Assembly (NCBI GenBank): GCA_002427735.1
Contig: DIYP01000018.1
Coordinates: 134,066 to 198,065 of the forward strand
Source of the DNA: Flavobacteriales bacterium UBA6051
GTDB taxonomy: Bacteria; Bacteroidota; Bacteroidia; Flavobacteriales_D; Crocinitomicaceae
Reading direction: 5' to 3'
Length of the DNA: 64,000 bases
Part shown: piece after piece, positions 18,417 to 26,221 of the stretch
Numbering within the stretch: position 1 is the stretch's first letter
Layout: each line of letters begins with the position of its first letter
Notes under the pieces: model-generated
Database searches by the model: none
What the model was told of the DNA's origin: nothing
The model's input: the letters and a program-made list of their open reading frames with translations, nothing else
Program-made: the position numbers and the translations under genes

Positions 18417-19106
18417 TCAAGGCGTACTTAGGGAAACCGGGATAATCTTCCCATTCATCCATTGATCTTCGGTTAATGAAAATCGAACAATATATTCGGC
18501 CATTTTATCTGCCGACAGAGGAGCTTGATATCCAGGAAAAGCTTCTTCCAACATTTCTGTTTGAACCGCTCCAAGGCAGAGACAGTTCATTTTAATGTTT
18601 GTTTCCTTGTATTCTTCCGCGAAAAGCTCGGTAAAACTGCAAAGGGCCGCTTTTGAGGTAGAGTAGGCACTTAAACCAGGAAATTTCACGCTGCCCTGAA
18701 AGCCACCAACTGAACTGATATTCACGATGTGCGCGTGGTCCATTTTAGCAACAGCCGCCTGAGTAATTTGCATGACCCCAATAACATTTACGTTGTAGCT
18801 CAATTGAATATCCTCACGTGTGAGTTCTGTGAATGGTTTATTTACCAAAGTTCCAGCGTTATTGATGAGAATATCTATGCTGTTCAGCTTATCAAAAATA
18901 ATTTCGCAATCGTTTTTAATTGTGTCTGAGGCTAAATCAATTAAATGACATTCTACGTTCTCGAATTCAGCAAAAGCCATCCGCATTTTGTCCAAATTAC
19001 GGGAGAGCGCAATAATTCTGTGATCGGGATTTTGCGCGAATTGCTCTACAATGGATTTACCAATTCCGCGACTAGCACCAACAACTACAATTGTTTTAGA
19101 CGTCAT
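18417..19106 (-). CDS. Short-chain dehydrogenase/reductase (SDR)
   Basis: A 229-residue classical SDR. Visible motifs: dinucleotide-binding VVGASRGIGKS (residues ~6-16), NNAGTL near 82, active-site Ser in ISSVGG and the YSTSK catalytic Tyr/Lys near 148. These reduce or oxidise alcohols/ketones with NAD(P). Its start codon overlaps the end of the second PaaE-type reductase by 11 bp, so it is the third gene of the divergent operon, which may link it to aromatic acid catabolism. Not a known Paa gene; substrate unknown. Confidence 0.85.
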   Translation of the reverse strand: MTSKTIVVVGASRGIGKSIVEQFAQNPDHRIIALSRNLDKMRMAFAEFENVECHLIDLASDTIKNDCEIIFDKLNSIDILINNAGTLVNKPFTELTREDIQLSYNVNVIGVMQITQAAVAKMDHAHIVNISSVGGFQGSVKFPGLSAYSTSKAALCSFTELFAEEYKETNIKMNCLCLGAVQTEMLEEAFPGYQAPLSADKMAEYIVRFSLTEDQWMNGKIIPVSLSTP

Positions 19107-20154
19107 AGGTCACAATAATTTCTTCACTTGCAGGATGCGCCTGGCAGGTTAAAATATAGCCTTCCTCCACTTCACGATCGGTGAGCGAGTAATTCATGGT
19201 CATAGTAGCTTTCCCTTTAATGACTTTGGCTTTACAAGTGCTGCAGACACCTCCTTTACAAGAATATGGAACATCAAGATCTTCAGCATTCGCTTTGTCA
19301 AGAATACTGTCTCCATCGGAACTTAATTCAAAATGCTCTTTTTCTCCGTCAATTAGAACAGTAACCCGAGAAGTACCTTCGAATGATGTGTTTTCAACAG
19401 GTTCCTCACTTTTCATAAGTACGGGAGTTGTAAAAAGTTCAAAGTGTATTTTTTCCTTTGGCACTCCGAAAAGCTCCAATACCTCAACAATTTCAACAAT
19501 CATCTCTTCTGGGCCACAAATGAAAAAACCATCGGACTTAAGTAAATCAAGATTTGATTTGATTACCTCGGAAAATGCGGTTTTATCAATTCTTCCAGAT
19601 GCGTGATTCTCCACATTTTCACCACTAAAATAATACGTGCAAGAAGTATTTTTAAGCGCTTCAATCTCAGACTTAAAAAGCGTACTTTCTAACGTTCTAT
19701 TTCCATAGAATAATTGAAGAGATCGATCAGTTCCTTCGCAGGCCTTAGCAATAGATAAGATAGGTGTAATACCACTTCCTGCTGCAATAGCAACGATTTT
19801 TTTGACCTCATTAGGCACGCAGAAATTACCTTCTGGTTCGGAGCAGTAGATTGTTGTTCCGGCTTCAGCTTTCTGGTTGAACCAAGAGGAAACCTTACCA
19901 TTTTCAACTTGCTTTACAGCAACAGCCAAGGGTTCATCCTTTCCTGAACAAATCGAATAGGAGCGGCGTTCTTCGTTTCCGTCAATATGAATGCTGAACG
20001 TTAAGTATTGTCCAGGTGCAAATTTTGTGTTTTTATCTAACACAACTTTTACAGCTTCCGGCGTCTCACGATCGATTGCCTTGATTATTACCTCGCTGTA
20101 TCCCTTGGGCGCGGCGTTTTGATTTTTTCCAAAAATCTTTTTGAATAATGCCAT
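19096..20154 (-). CDS. PaaE-type ferredoxin-NADP-like oxidoreductase, second copy
   Basis: A 352-residue flavoprotein fused to a plant-type ferredoxin domain. FAD site RRSYSICS (~67-74), NAD(P) site IAAGSGITPILS and CGPEEMI in the middle, and [2Fe-2S] cysteines in CKGGVCSTC (~302-310) with a final Cys in YILTCQAHP. This is the architecture of PaaE, the reductase of phenylacetyl-CoA epoxidase. It is 11 bp downstream of another full-length copy (20166-21236); both retain all expected cofactor residues. Either this copy serves a different oxygenase or the two act redundantly. It overlaps the SDR start by 11 bp. Confidence 0.85.
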   Translation of the reverse strand: MALFKKIFGKNQNAAPKGYSEVIIKAIDRETPEAVKVVLDKNTKFAPGQYLTFSIHIDGNEERRSYSICSGKDEPLAVAVKQVENGKVSSWFNQKAEAGTTIYCSEPEGNFCVPNEVKKIVAIAAGSGITPILSIAKACEGTDRSLQLFYGNRTLESTLFKSEIEALKNTSCTYYFSGENVENHASGRIDKTAFSEVIKSNLDLLKSDGFFICGPEEMIVEIVEVLELFGVPKEKIHFELFTTPVLMKSEEPVENTSFEGTSRVTVLIDGEKEHFELSSDGDSILDKANAEDLDVPYSCKGGVCSTCKAKVIKGKATMTMNYSLTDREVEEGYILTCQAHPASEEIIVTYDV

Positions 20155-20165
20155 ACTAATTCTCT

Positions 20166-21236
20166 TTATTCATCGAATGAAACAACTAACTTATCACTTG
20201 TTGGATGAGCTTGACATGTAAGAATAAACCCAGCTTCAACTTCATCTGGTTCTAATGCATAGTTCACATCCATTCGAGCGCTACCTTCCATAATTTTTGC
20301 TTTACAAGTACAGCAAACCCCTCCTTTACAGGCGAAAGGTAAATCAGCACCGGCCTCCTGTGCCGCGTCAAGAATATTCTGGCCGTCTGAATCCAAGTTC
20401 AGATCAATTTCATCACCATCTACGATAATGGTAATGTTTGAATCAATTCTTGGTGCATTCTTTGGCAATTCAATTGTTTCGGTCTTACCAGTAGGTGTTG
20501 TGAAAAGCTCAAAGTGTACCTTACCTTCATCGACCCCTTTAGCGATCATACTATCCTTAACTCCAAGAATCATGGCCTCTGGTCCACAGATGTATACACC
20601 GTCAATAACGACATCCTTAAGGAAGGCGTCATAAAGCTCATTGGCTTTCTCATCATTAATTCGCCCTTTTTGGATGTTGTTCCCAAGACTTTCACGTGAA
20701 AAGACATGCACCACACGCAAGCGATCCATAAATTGATTTTTCAATGCTTCGATTTCCTCTCTGAAAATCACGGAATTGAATCCTTTATTACCGTAAAAGA
20801 GCGTAACATCACTGTTTGGTTCATTTTGCAACGCTGATTTTGCAATTGAAATAACCGGCGTAATTCCACTTCCTGCGGCAAACAACACGTACGAATTGGA
20901 ATTTTCAGAATTAGTCTTTAGAGCGAAATTCCCTGTTGGTGTCATAACATCCATTTCCATACCGGCTTTTAGCGCAGTATTTGCATAAGTCGAGAATTTG
21001 CCATCAACCACTTGCTTGATCGCTACACGCCATTCAGCTTCATGCGGTGCAGAGCAGAGTGAATAAGATCGTCGGACCTCTTCACCATTAATATCTGCCT
21101 TCAGTGTAAGGTACTGTCCGGAAATATAGTTGTAGTCTTCCTTTAACTCTGAGGGAACCTCAAAAGCTATTGAAACAGTATCTTCTGTTTCTTGACGAAC
21201 ATCGCTGATTTTTAGTGTATGAAATTTAGGAGTCAT
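20166..21236 (-). CDS. paaE: Phenylacetyl-CoA epoxidase reductase subunit PaaE
   Basis: A 356-residue FAD/[2Fe-2S] reductase that passes electrons from NADPH to the diiron centre of the epoxidase. FAD-binding RRSYSLCS, NAD(P) region FAAGSGITPVIS and CGPEAMI, iron-sulfur cysteines CKGGVCCTC and C in FILTCQAHP. It is the first gene of a minus-strand operon and starts 128 bp from paaA, which is read the other way, so the epoxidase subunits and its reductase have back-to-back promoters. In E. coli paaE follows paaD on one strand; here it is divergent and duplicated. A perfect -7 box lies 19 bases before its ATG. Confidence 0.9.
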   Translation of the reverse strand: MTPKFHTLKISDVRQETEDTVSIAFEVPSELKEDYNYISGQYLTLKADINGEEVRRSYSLCSAPHEAEWRVAIKQVVDGKFSTYANTALKAGMEMDVMTPTGNFALKTNSENSNSYVLFAAGSGITPVISIAKSALQNEPNSDVTLFYGNKGFNSVIFREEIEALKNQFMDRLRVVHVFSRESLGNNIQKGRINDEKANELYDAFLKDVVIDGVYICGPEAMILGVKDSMIAKGVDEGKVHFELFTTPTGKTETIELPKNAPRIDSNITIIVDGDEIDLNLDSDGQNILDAAQEAGADLPFACKGGVCCTCKAKIMEGSARMDVNYALEPDEVEAGFILTCQAHPTSDKLVVSFDE

Positions 21237-21255
21237 GCGTTGTTATATTTGCGTG

Positions 21256-21263
21256 CAAAGGTA
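21256..21263 (-). promoter_or_regulatory. -7 box of the paaE operon
   Basis: TACCTTTG on the minus strand, a perfect TAnnTTTG, 19 bases before the paaE ATG at 21236. A TTG on the minus strand (CAA at 21286-21288) is 22 bases upstream, an acceptable -33 element. Leader of about a dozen bases predicted. Confidence 0.6.
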
Positions 21264-21335
21264 CTCATTTTCCCATTGAAATGTTCAAAAATTGACATCC
21301 CTTCGGAGGTGCTTAAAATCGTGATCGAATTTTCG

Positions 21336-21343
21336 TAAATTTG
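21336..21343 (+). promoter_or_regulatory. -7 box of the paaABCD operon
   Basis: TAAATTTG is a perfect TAnnTTTG, 21 bases before the paaA ATG at 21365. The -33 element is weak (TTA near 21313). With the opposite box at 21256-21263 it defines a divergent promoter region where a PaaR-type regulator could act, though no regulator gene is present in the window. Confidence 0.55.
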
Positions 21344-21364
21344 TAAGAGCTATTAGAGAAGCAC

Positions 21365-22312
21365 ATGAAAGAACTAGATATTGCAACGCTTCAGAAGCGT
21401 TTTCAGGAAAAAATTGATAATGATATTAAGATAGAGCCGCGTGATTGGATGCCGGATGACTATCGAAAAACATTGATTCGCCAGATTTCTCAACATGCGC
21501 ATTCAGAAGTTGTTGGAATGTTGCCGGAAGGGAATTGGATTACGCGTGCTCCGAATCTACGACGAAAGGCGGTTTTATTGGCCAAGGTTCAGGACGAAGC
21601 TGGTCATGGTTTGTACCTGTACAGTGCTGCTGAAACACTTGGCGCCGACCGTGAAGAAACGATAGATGATCTGCATTCAGGCGTAGCGAAATATTCATCT
21701 ATCTTTAATTATCCGACCGTATCATGGGCTGATATGGGAGCGATTGGCTGGTTGGTTGATGGTGCAGCTATTATGAATCAAGTGCCACTTTGCAGGTGTT
21801 CTTATGGCCCTTATGCCAGAGCGATGGTTCGGGTTTGTAAGGAAGAGTCTTTTCACCAGCGACAAGGTTTTGAAATCATGACGACGTTGGCAAATGGATC
21901 GCCAGAACAAAAAGCAATGGCTCAAGATGCCTTGAATCGTTTTTGGTGGCCATCGCTTATGATGTTTGGTCCCAATGATGCTGAGTCGAAGCATACGGAG
22001 CAATCCATGCGTTGGAAGATTAAGCGACACACCAATGATGAGTTACGCCAAATGTTCGTAGATGCAACTGTTCCTCAGGCTGAATTGATCGGACTAACTG
22101 TTCCGGATAAAGACCTAAAGTGGAATGAGGAAACCGGACATTATGATTTTGGTGAAATCAATTGGGATGAGTTTTGGGAAGTTGTTAAGGGGAATGGACC
22201 TTGTAACAAGGATAGAATTGATACACGCCGAAAGGCAAAAGAAAATGGTGCGTGGGTGCGAGAAGCGGCAAATGCATATGCCGAAAAGCGAAATAAGCGC
22301 AAGGCGTCTTAA
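21365..22312 (+). CDS. paaA: Phenylacetyl-CoA 1,2-epoxidase catalytic subunit PaaA
   Basis: A 315-residue diiron protein, the standard size. Iron-ligand motifs DEAGH (77-81) and EESFH (160-164) are intact. PaaA with PaaC forms the core of the phenylacetyl-CoA epoxidase that adds one oxygen to the ring, the first step of aerobic hybrid phenylacetate catabolism. First gene of paaABCD with 17-bp and shorter gaps. The later steps (PaaF, G, H, J, K, Z) are not in this window, so their location must be elsewhere or the epoxide has another use. Confidence 0.97.
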   Translation: MKELDIATLQKRFQEKIDNDIKIEPRDWMPDDYRKTLIRQISQHAHSEVVGMLPEGNWITRAPNLRRKAVLLAKVQDEAGHGLYLYSAAETLGADREETIDDLHSGVAKYSSIFNYPTVSWADMGAIGWLVDGAAIMNQVPLCRCSYGPYARAMVRVCKEESFHQRQGFEIMTTLANGSPEQKAMAQDALNRFWWPSLMMFGPNDAESKHTEQSMRWKIKRHTNDELRQMFVDATVPQAELIGLTVPDKDLKWNEETGHYDFGEINWDEFWEVVKGNGPCNKDRIDTRRKAKENGAWVREAANAYAEKRNKRKAS

Positions 22313-22329
22313 AAAGAGATAAAAAGAAA

Positions 22330-22617
22330 ATGGCAAATAAAGAATGGCCTCTTTGGGAGGTTTTTATCAGAAGTAAGCAAGGTTTAAATCACAAGCATGT
22401 GGGTAGCCTTCGAGCTGCAGATGCGGATATGGCAATTGAAAATGCGCGAGATGTATACACGCGCAGATCAGAAGGAGTGAGTATCTGGGTAGTTGCTTCC
22501 AATAACGTTTTTGCATCTAATCCTGGTGATGCAGATTCACTCTACGAACCTTCAGATTCAAAAATATATCGTCACCCAACTTTCTATGAGGTCCCTGACG
22601 GAATAGAACACATGTAA
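22330..22617 (+). CDS. paaB: Phenylacetyl-CoA epoxidase subunit PaaB
   Basis: A 95-residue small subunit, usual length, starting MANKEWPLWEVFIRSKQGLNHKHVGSL and carrying the family segment ENARDVYTRRSEGVSIWVV. PaaB bridges PaaA/PaaC heterodimers in the epoxidase. Begins 17 bp after paaA and ends 14 bp before paaC. Confidence 0.96.
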   Translation: MANKEWPLWEVFIRSKQGLNHKHVGSLRAADADMAIENARDVYTRRSEGVSIWVVASNNVFASNPGDADSLYEPSDSKIYRHPTFYEVPDGIEHM

Positions 22618-22631
22618 AGCGATCAGTATTT

Positions 22632-23381
22632 ATGAATGCATTATTTGAATACCTAGTGCGACTAGGGGATGATAGTTTAATTATTGGCCATCGACTTTCT
22701 GAGTGGTGTGGACATGGTCCTATTTTGGAAGAGGATATTGCCATGACGAATCTTTCACTTGACTTTATTGGACAGGCAACTTCTTTTTTAAAGTATGCCG
22801 GTGAGGTTGAAGGTAAAGGAAGAACGGAGGATGATTTGGCATACTTAAGGTTTGATCGTGATTATCGAAATCTTCTGTTGGTTGAGCAACCGAACGGTGA
22901 TTTTGGAATGACAATAGTACGCCAGTTTTTGTTTGATGCTTACCGCAAATTGTTATTTGAACGATTGATTCATTCGAAAGATGAAACAATTGCGGCAATT
23001 GCAGCAAAATCATTGAAGGAAACAAAATACCATTTGAAACATTCTTCAGAATGGGTGATTCGTCTTGGAGATGGCACCGAAGAATCGCATCAGCGTGTGC
23101 AGGATTCTCTCGATACATTATGGAGATATACCTCGGAGCTTTTTTATGCCGATGAGGTTGATGAAAAGCTTGTGAAAGATGGTGTTATCCCTTCGATGGA
23201 AGGGTTGGAATCAGCATGGAAAGCTTCAGTAAATGAAGTGCTCGCTGAGGCCACGTTAAAAGTTCCAGATAATAACTGGAAGCACGAAGGTGGTAGAAAA
23301 GGAATGCACTCAGAACATCTAGGGTATATTCTGGCAGAATTACAATATATGCAACGCGCGTATCCTGGTTTAGAATGGTAA
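22632..23381 (+). CDS. paaC: Phenylacetyl-CoA epoxidase structural subunit PaaC
   Basis: A 249-residue ferritin-fold subunit, catalytically inert partner of PaaA. Recognised by LGDDSLIIGHRLSEWCGHGP near the start, DIAMTNLSLDFIGQA, and KETKYHLKHSSEWVIRLGDGTEES in the middle. As in other PaaC proteins the diiron ligands are only partly kept. Its stop overlaps the paaD start by seven bases. Confidence 0.95.
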   Translation: MNALFEYLVRLGDDSLIIGHRLSEWCGHGPILEEDIAMTNLSLDFIGQATSFLKYAGEVEGKGRTEDDLAYLRFDRDYRNLLLVEQPNGDFGMTIVRQFLFDAYRKLLFERLIHSKDETIAAIAAKSLKETKYHLKHSSEWVIRLGDGTEESHQRVQDSLDTLWRYTSELFYADEVDEKLVKDGVIPSMEGLESAWKASVNEVLAEATLKVPDNNWKHEGGRKGMHSEHLGYILAELQYMQRAYPGLEW

Positions 23382-23860
23382 CAGAGAAGGAAATATGGCA
23401 ATACCTTGAAGAGGTTTTTGATCCTGAAGTTCCCGTATTAACTGTTATCGATCTTGGAGTGGTACAGAAAGTTTCATTAGAAAGTGACGTGTGCAAGGTA
23501 ACAATCACACCGACCTATAGTGGTTGTCCTGCAATGAAGCGAATCGAAGATGACATCATTGAAAAGCTTACAGAAAAAGGAGTGCCTAAGACAGAAGTGG
23601 AGCTTGTTTTATCACCAGCATGGACGACCGACTGGATTACGGAAGCTGGACGAAAAAAACTGAAAGAGTACGGGATTGCACCTCCTGAAGACGAACCGGA
23701 TAAAACAGTGTTATTCGCGAAGCCTGTTGTTGTTCCTTGTCCAAATTGTGGCTCAAGAGATACACGAATGGTAAGTCAATTCGGGAGCACAGCTTGCAAA
23801 GCGCATTACCAGTGTAATGATTGCCTCGAACCTTTCGATTATTTTAAGTGTTTACGCTAA
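23375..23860 (+). CDS. paaD: Phenylacetyl-CoA epoxidase maturation protein PaaD
   Basis: A 161-residue two-domain protein: an N-terminal MIP18/DUF59 domain (DPEVPVLTVIDLGVV; TPTYSGCPAM with its conserved Cys) and a C-terminal zinc/iron-binding ribbon with Cys pairs CPNCGS, TACKAHYQCNDC and a final Cys. PaaD is thought to help assemble the iron-sulfur or diiron centre of the complex. ATG at 23375 overlaps paaC. A possible GTG start of the next gene lies 13 bp inside it. Confidence 0.94.
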   Translation: MVTEKEIWQYLEEVFDPEVPVLTVIDLGVVQKVSLESDVCKVTITPTYSGCPAMKRIEDDIIEKLTEKGVPKTEVELVLSPAWTTDWITEAGRKKLKEYGIAPPEDEPDKTVLFAKPVVVPCPNCGSRDTRMVSQFGSTACKAHYQCNDCLEPFDYFKCLR

Positions 23861-24450
23861 GGATTCGTTTCAGAAATTGTCTGACTTTAATCATCGTGAT
23901 TTTAGGGTTATTGTCATGCGAAGGCAATTCTTCTGTTGATAATCGTGTTGAACCCCGAAGTCAAGGTCTTTCGGATGCCTATACGTTTTCAGATAGTCTT
24001 TTTGAGTTAAAAATTCCAAAGGATATACGACCAATCAATGAGGTGTCGAATTCTGGCTCTTTTAATTTTCAATCACTGTTTAAGGAGCAGTTTATTCGCA
24101 TTGACATATTTGAAAAAGAGAATCTGACTGAACAATTTGAGAGTAAGAGCGGAGATCAAAAGCAAACGCTTCTTAAGCAGTTTTCGACCTTTGAGTTTTC
24201 TAGTGAGACTGAAGCCCTAAAAGTGGTAAAAGCATCTGATTGGATTGAGCTAATCAGCGACAGTTTGGATGTCTTGGCAAAAGCATTAGATGCAAAGGCA
24301 TATGGAATACCTCACCGAATGAGTTATTGGTATGTTTATATTGAGGGAAGGGATCACATGGTTCAATTGATATTCTCAACCCCTTTCAAGAAGAAATTAC
24401 AGTTTGAAGAGCAGGTAAATGCAGTTGTTAAAGGTTTTCGCTTTCGCTAG
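23848..24450 (+). CDS. Predicted lipoprotein, last gene of the paa operon
   Basis: Unknown function, 200 residues with GTG start overlapping the end of paaD by 13 bp. An N-terminal hydrophobic stretch ends in a lipobox-like LGLLSC (Cys ~24), so it is probably a membrane-anchored lipoprotein. The rest is soluble, mixed alpha/beta with no known motif. Overlap with paaD suggests co-translation, but a link to phenylacetate metabolism is not established; it could be a resident from an unrelated operon. It ends at the strong bidirectional terminator 24477-24511. Confidence 0.7.
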   Translation: MFTLRIRFRNCLTLIIVILGLLSCEGNSSVDNRVEPRSQGLSDAYTFSDSLFELKIPKDIRPINEVSNSGSFNFQSLFKEQFIRIDIFEKENLTEQFESKSGDQKQTLLKQFSTFEFSSETEALKVVKASDWIELISDSLDVLAKALDAKAYGIPHRMSYWYVYIEGRDHMVQLIFSTPFKKKLQFEEQVNAVVKGFRFR

Positions 24451-24476
24451 CAAATAAGCTGTTGGGTTTTGAAATG

Positions 24477-24512
24477 AAAAAGGGCTTCAGTTGATAACTG
24501 AAGCCCTTTTTA
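24477..24512. terminator. Bidirectional terminator between the paa unit and pruA
   Basis: A perfect 15-bp stem (24477-24492 paired with 24496-24511, three-base loop) with A-rich 5' arm and T-rich 3' arm, so it can stop transcription from both the lipoprotein gene and the convergent pruA. Confidence 0.95.
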
Positions 24513-24531
24513 TTTGTTCGTTTATTCAATC

Positions 24532-26160
24532 TTATCCTAAGAATGGATATCTGTAGTCTGTCGGTGGAACGAAAGTTTCCTTAATAGTTCGAGCAGAAAC
24601 CCAGCGCAATAAATTCATAGCTGCACCAGCTTTATCATTTGTTCCTGAACCACGGGCTCCTCCAAAGGGTTGCTGCCCTACAACTGCTCCTGTTGGCTTA
24701 TCATTGATATAGAAATTACCAGCAGCATTTTCAAGTTTCTTCATTGCCAGATTAATTGCATAACGATCATTTGAAATGATGGAACCAGTTAATGCATAGT
24801 CCGAAGTACTATCAACGAGGTCTAGTGTTGCTTCGAAAGCGTTTTCGTCATATACGTGAATTGTCAATACAGGTCCGAATATTTCTTCACACATAGTGCG
24901 GAACTTAGGGTTAGTTGTTACGACAACAGTAGGCTCAATGAAGTATCCTTTTGATTTATCATAATTACCACCAACAATGATTTCAGCGTCATCTTGTGTC
25001 TTGATGTAATCAATATATCCGGCAATCTTATCAAAGGCGCGTTCATCAATTACAGCATTAATAAAGTTAGAGCTGTCTTCTGGAGAACCCATTTTAAAAG
25101 AACTAACTTGTTGCACTAGAATGCTCTTAGTTTCTTCCCAAATGTTAGATGGAATATATGCTCGAGATGCCGCAGAACATTTTTGTCCCTGGAATTCAAA
25201 TGCTCCGCGCGAACAAGCCGTCGCTACTTCTGCAGGAGAGGATGACTTATGTACCATTATGAAGTCTTTTCCTCCCGTTTCACCGACAATGCGAGGATAG
25301 CTTCTGTAGTCTGCAATGTTCGCTCCGATTTCTTTCCAAAGATGGCGGAAAACAGCCGTAGAGCCTGTGAAATGAAGCCCTGCAAAATCTTTATGCTTGA
25401 AGACAACATCACCAGCAACAGGTCCATCAACTGAAATAAGGTTAATAACACCGTCTGGAACACCTGCCGCTTTGAATAGCTCCATAATAACTTGAGCAGA
25501 GTACATTTGTGATTCAGCTGGCTTCCATACAACAACGTTACCCATCATAGCAGGTGCTGCACATAAGTTTGCACAAATTGAAGTGAAATTGAATGGTGTA
25601 ATTGCAAAAACAAACCCTTCTAGCGGACGATACTCAAGACGATTCCACATACCGGGAAGTGATTCAGGTTGCTCCTTATAAACCTGAGTCATATATTGTA
25701 CGTTGAATTTGAAAAAATCAATCAATTCACAAGCCGCATCAATTTCTGCTTGCATTACATTTTTCGACTGAGCCAACATTGTTGAGACATTCATTTTATC
25801 TCGGAAAGGTCCAGCAAGTAAATCTGCTGCTTTCAAGAAAACAGATGCACGATGTTCCCATGGCAAATTTGCCCACTCTTCACGCGCAGCCATTGCTGCA
25901 TCGATGGCAGCATTTACATGTGTGGCATCGCCATAATTGAAATGACCTAGCACTTTCGCATGATCGTGAGGAGGCGACATTGGTCGCTTATCTTCAGTAC
26001 GAACTTCTTTTCCACCAATGTACATAGGTACATCAATAGGCAATTGGTTATACATTTCTTGATATTTGCCAATCAGGGAAGTATGCTCGGAAGATCCTGG
26101 AGCGTAAGCCTTAACCGGTTCGTTAACGGCGATTGGAACTTGAAAAAGTGCGTTTGACAT
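24532..26160 (-). CDS. pruA: L-glutamate gamma-semialdehyde dehydrogenase (1-pyrroline-5-carboxylate dehydrogenase)
   Basis: A 542-residue aldehyde dehydrogenase that oxidises glutamate semialdehyde to glutamate with NAD, the second step of proline breakdown. The catalytic Cys is in EFQGQKCSAASRAYIP, the general base Glu in GETGGKDF, the cofactor loop in GSTAVFRHLW. The N-terminal NEPVKAYAPGS and C-terminal LRWVSARTIKETFVPP match class 4 ALDH. The start is the ATG at 26160; frames running further upstream give 39 residues of poor sequence. Proline dehydrogenase is not next to it. A perfect promoter box lies 16 bases upstream. Confidence 0.95.
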   Translation of the reverse strand: MSNALFQVPIAVNEPVKAYAPGSSEHTSLIGKYQEMYNQLPIDVPMYIGGKEVRTEDKRPMSPPHDHAKVLGHFNYGDATHVNAAIDAAMAAREEWANLPWEHRASVFLKAADLLAGPFRDKMNVSTMLAQSKNVMQAEIDAACELIDFFKFNVQYMTQVYKEQPESLPGMWNRLEYRPLEGFVFAITPFNFTSICANLCAAPAMMGNVVVWKPAESQMYSAQVIMELFKAAGVPDGVINLISVDGPVAGDVVFKHKDFAGLHFTGSTAVFRHLWKEIGANIADYRSYPRIVGETGGKDFIMVHKSSSPAEVATACSRGAFEFQGQKCSAASRAYIPSNIWEETKSILVQQVSSFKMGSPEDSSNFINAVIDERAFDKIAGYIDYIKTQDDAEIIVGGNYDKSKGYFIEPTVVVTTNPKFRTMCEEIFGPVLTIHVYDENAFEATLDLVDSTSDYALTGSIISNDRYAINLAMKKLENAAGNFYINDKPTGAVVGQQPFGGARGSGTNDKAGAAMNLLRWVSARTIKETFVPPTDYRYPFLG

Positions 26161-26176
26161 AATGTTTGATTTTTTG

Positions 26177-26207
26177 CAAAAGTAATCAATGTTGTTTATC
26201 CTTGCAA
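26177..26207 (-). promoter_or_regulatory. Promoter of pruA
   Basis: On the minus strand: TTG (CAA at 26205-26207), 20 bases, then TACTTTTG (CAAAAGTA at 26177-26184), then 16 bases to the ATG. This is a complete Bacteroidota -33/-7 promoter with normal spacing. Confidence 0.7.
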
Positions 26208-26221
26208 TGTACCATTGAGCA

